DNA of 64,000 bases from Foliimonas ilicis (GTDB taxonomy: Bacteria; Pseudomonadota; Alphaproteobacteria; Rhizobiales; Rhizobiaceae), in NCBI RefSeq assembly GCF_039939195.1, contig NZ_JBDUUH010000009.1, positions 62,001-126,000 of the forward strand, given 5' to 3'. Made by a program: the position numbers and the translations under genes. This document shows positions 63,030 through 64,000 of the stretch, piece by piece (positions within the stretch are counted from its first letter, which is position 1; the number at the start of each line of letters is the position of its first letter). The notes below the pieces were generated by a model. It saw nothing but the letters and a program-made list of their open reading frames with translations. It had not been told where the DNA came from and searched no databases.

Positions 63030-64000
63030 ATGAACCAGATGTCCCCTATCAACGTGACCGCAAATGGCCGCACCTACGCATGGCCGCGGGTGCCAGCGAT
63101 TGCAATCTGTCTCGACGGCTGCGAGCCGGCCTATCTGGATGAAGCGATCAAGGCCGGACTGATGCCTGCGCTGGAGCGGATCAAAGCCAAGGGCACAGTG
63201 CGCATGGCGCATTCTGTTATTCCCAGCTTCACCAATCCTAACAATCTGTCGATTGCGACGGGCCGCCCGCCAGCAGTGCACGGCATTTGCGGGAACTATC
63301 TCTACAACCCGGAAACGGGGGAAGAGGTGATGATGAACGATCCCAAATTCCTCCGTGCGCCGACAGTATTTCAGGCATTCTACGATGCTGGCGCTCGCGT
63401 TGCGGTGGTCACTGCCAAGGACAAGCTGCGCTCGCTTCTGGGACACGGGCTGAAGTTCGACGAGGACCGCGCCATCTGCTTCTCATCGGAGAAGTCGGAC
63501 ACGACCACTGTTGCTGAGCATGGTATCGCCAATGCCGCGAAATGGTTGGGCAAGCCCGTGCCGGAAGTCTATTCGGCGGAGCTGTCGGAGTTCGTTTTCG
63601 CTGCTGGCGTCAAGCTGCTGCGCGAATGGCGGCCGGATGTGATGTATCTGACCACGACCGACTACGTTCAGCACAAATATGCGCCGGGCGTAAAAAAGGC
63701 GAACGACTTCTACGAGATGTTCGACAAATATCTTGCCGAACTCGATGAATTAGGCGCCGCAATTGTCGTAACCGCCGACCACGGCATGAAGCCCAAGCAC
63801 AAGGCCGACGGCACGCCGGACGTTGTCTATGCGCAGGACCTGCTGGACGAATGGCTGGGCAAGGACAAGGGACGGGTGATCCTGCCGATCACCGACCCAT
63901 ACGTCGTCCATCATGGCGCGCTTGGCTCGTTTGCCACGGCCTATCTGCCGAAAGACGCGGATCGAGCCGACATCATGGAGCGGCTGAAGAAGATCGACGG
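63030..64000 (+). CDS. phnA: Phosphonoacetate hydrolase, truncated by window end
   Basis: Alkaline-phosphatase-superfamily zinc enzyme cleaving phosphonoacetate to acetate and phosphate. 323 codons are visible out of about 410-420 expected; the frame is still open at the window end. The first metal site is AIAICLDGCEPAYLD; the nucleophile Thr lies in SFTNPNNLSIATG. Further metal ligands are in YLTTTDYVQHKYAPG and VVTADHGMKPKH. The start at 63030 is preceded by GGCAGGAA. Any dehydrogenase for the intermediate step (phnY) may lie beyond the window. Confidence 0.9.
   Translation, partial: MNQMSPINVTANGRTYAWPRVPAIAICLDGCEPAYLDEAIKAGLMPALERIKAKGTVRMAHSVIPSFTNPNNLSIATGRPPAVHGICGNYLYNPETGEEVMMNDPKFLRAPTVFQAFYDAGARVAVVTAKDKLRSLLGHGLKFDEDRAICFSSEKSDTTTVAEHGIANAAKWLGKPVPEVYSAELSEFVFAAGVKLLREWRPDVMYLTTTDYVQHKYAPGVKKANDFYEMFDKYLAELDELGAAIVVTADHGMKPKHKADGTPDVVYAQDLLDEWLGKDKGRVILPITDPYVVHHGALGSFATAYLPKDADRADIMERLKKID

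Overview
The window reads as a chromosomal segment of an alphaproteobacterium of the order Hyphomicrobiales (Rhizobiales), most likely Brucellaceae (Brucella/Ochrobactrum). This is an inference from the style of the GyrB, UbiB/UbiE, CoaBC and RsmI proteins, the GC-rich codon use, and two families of palindromic intergenic repeats of the kind common in these genomes. I could run no database search. I saw no rRNA, tRNA, phage, transposase or CRISPR array.

Layout. 1-2.0 kb: an iron-type ABC permease, then a candidate small RNA. 2.0-19.8 kb: mostly housekeeping genes. These are acetoacetate-CoA ligase, an AsmA protein, rsmI-yraN, a cytochrome P450, an FMN reductase, gyrB, coaBC, a VapBC toxin-antitoxin pair, ubiB-ubiE, add, upp and a retropepsin-like protease. 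19.8-26.2 kb: a leftward nucleoside salvage and uptake operon (deoA, purine nucleoside phosphorylase, cdd, two permeases, one ATPase). With add and upp it makes a nucleoside-use region. 26.3-36.8 kb: slyX, then a GntR regulator divergent from a nine-kilobase sugar or sugar-acid operon. That operon has a periplasmic binding protein, an ATPase, a double-length fused permease, a short-chain dehydrogenase, a lambda-crystallin-type 3-hydroxyacid dehydrogenase, a beta-keto acid cleavage enzyme (BKACE) and two SMP-30 lactonases. 36.9-38.5 kb: an ABC-F ATPase.

38.5-53.0 kb is the most unusual region. After a 570-bp AT-richer leader comes a BapA-like secreted adhesin gene containing an uninterrupted run of 157 Asp-Ala dipeptides encoded by degenerate hexamers. 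A complete type I secretion set follows (TolC, ABC exporter, HlyD), then a secreted alpha/beta hydrolase. Converging on this operon is a 1299-residue protein that joins an all-helical toroid-like domain, a MurF-like Mur ligase and a D-Ala-D-Ala-carboxypeptidase-like domain.

53.3-64.0 kb: a phosphonate catabolic island. It holds an iron-type alcohol dehydrogenase with phnD-phnC-phnE-phnE, two LysR regulators, a Na/Pi cotransporter, phnW, and phnA cut off by the window end. The expected route is 2-aminoethylphosphonate to phosphonoacetaldehyde to phosphonoacetate to acetate plus phosphate. A shared 18-bp motif lies upstream of both phnW and phnA.
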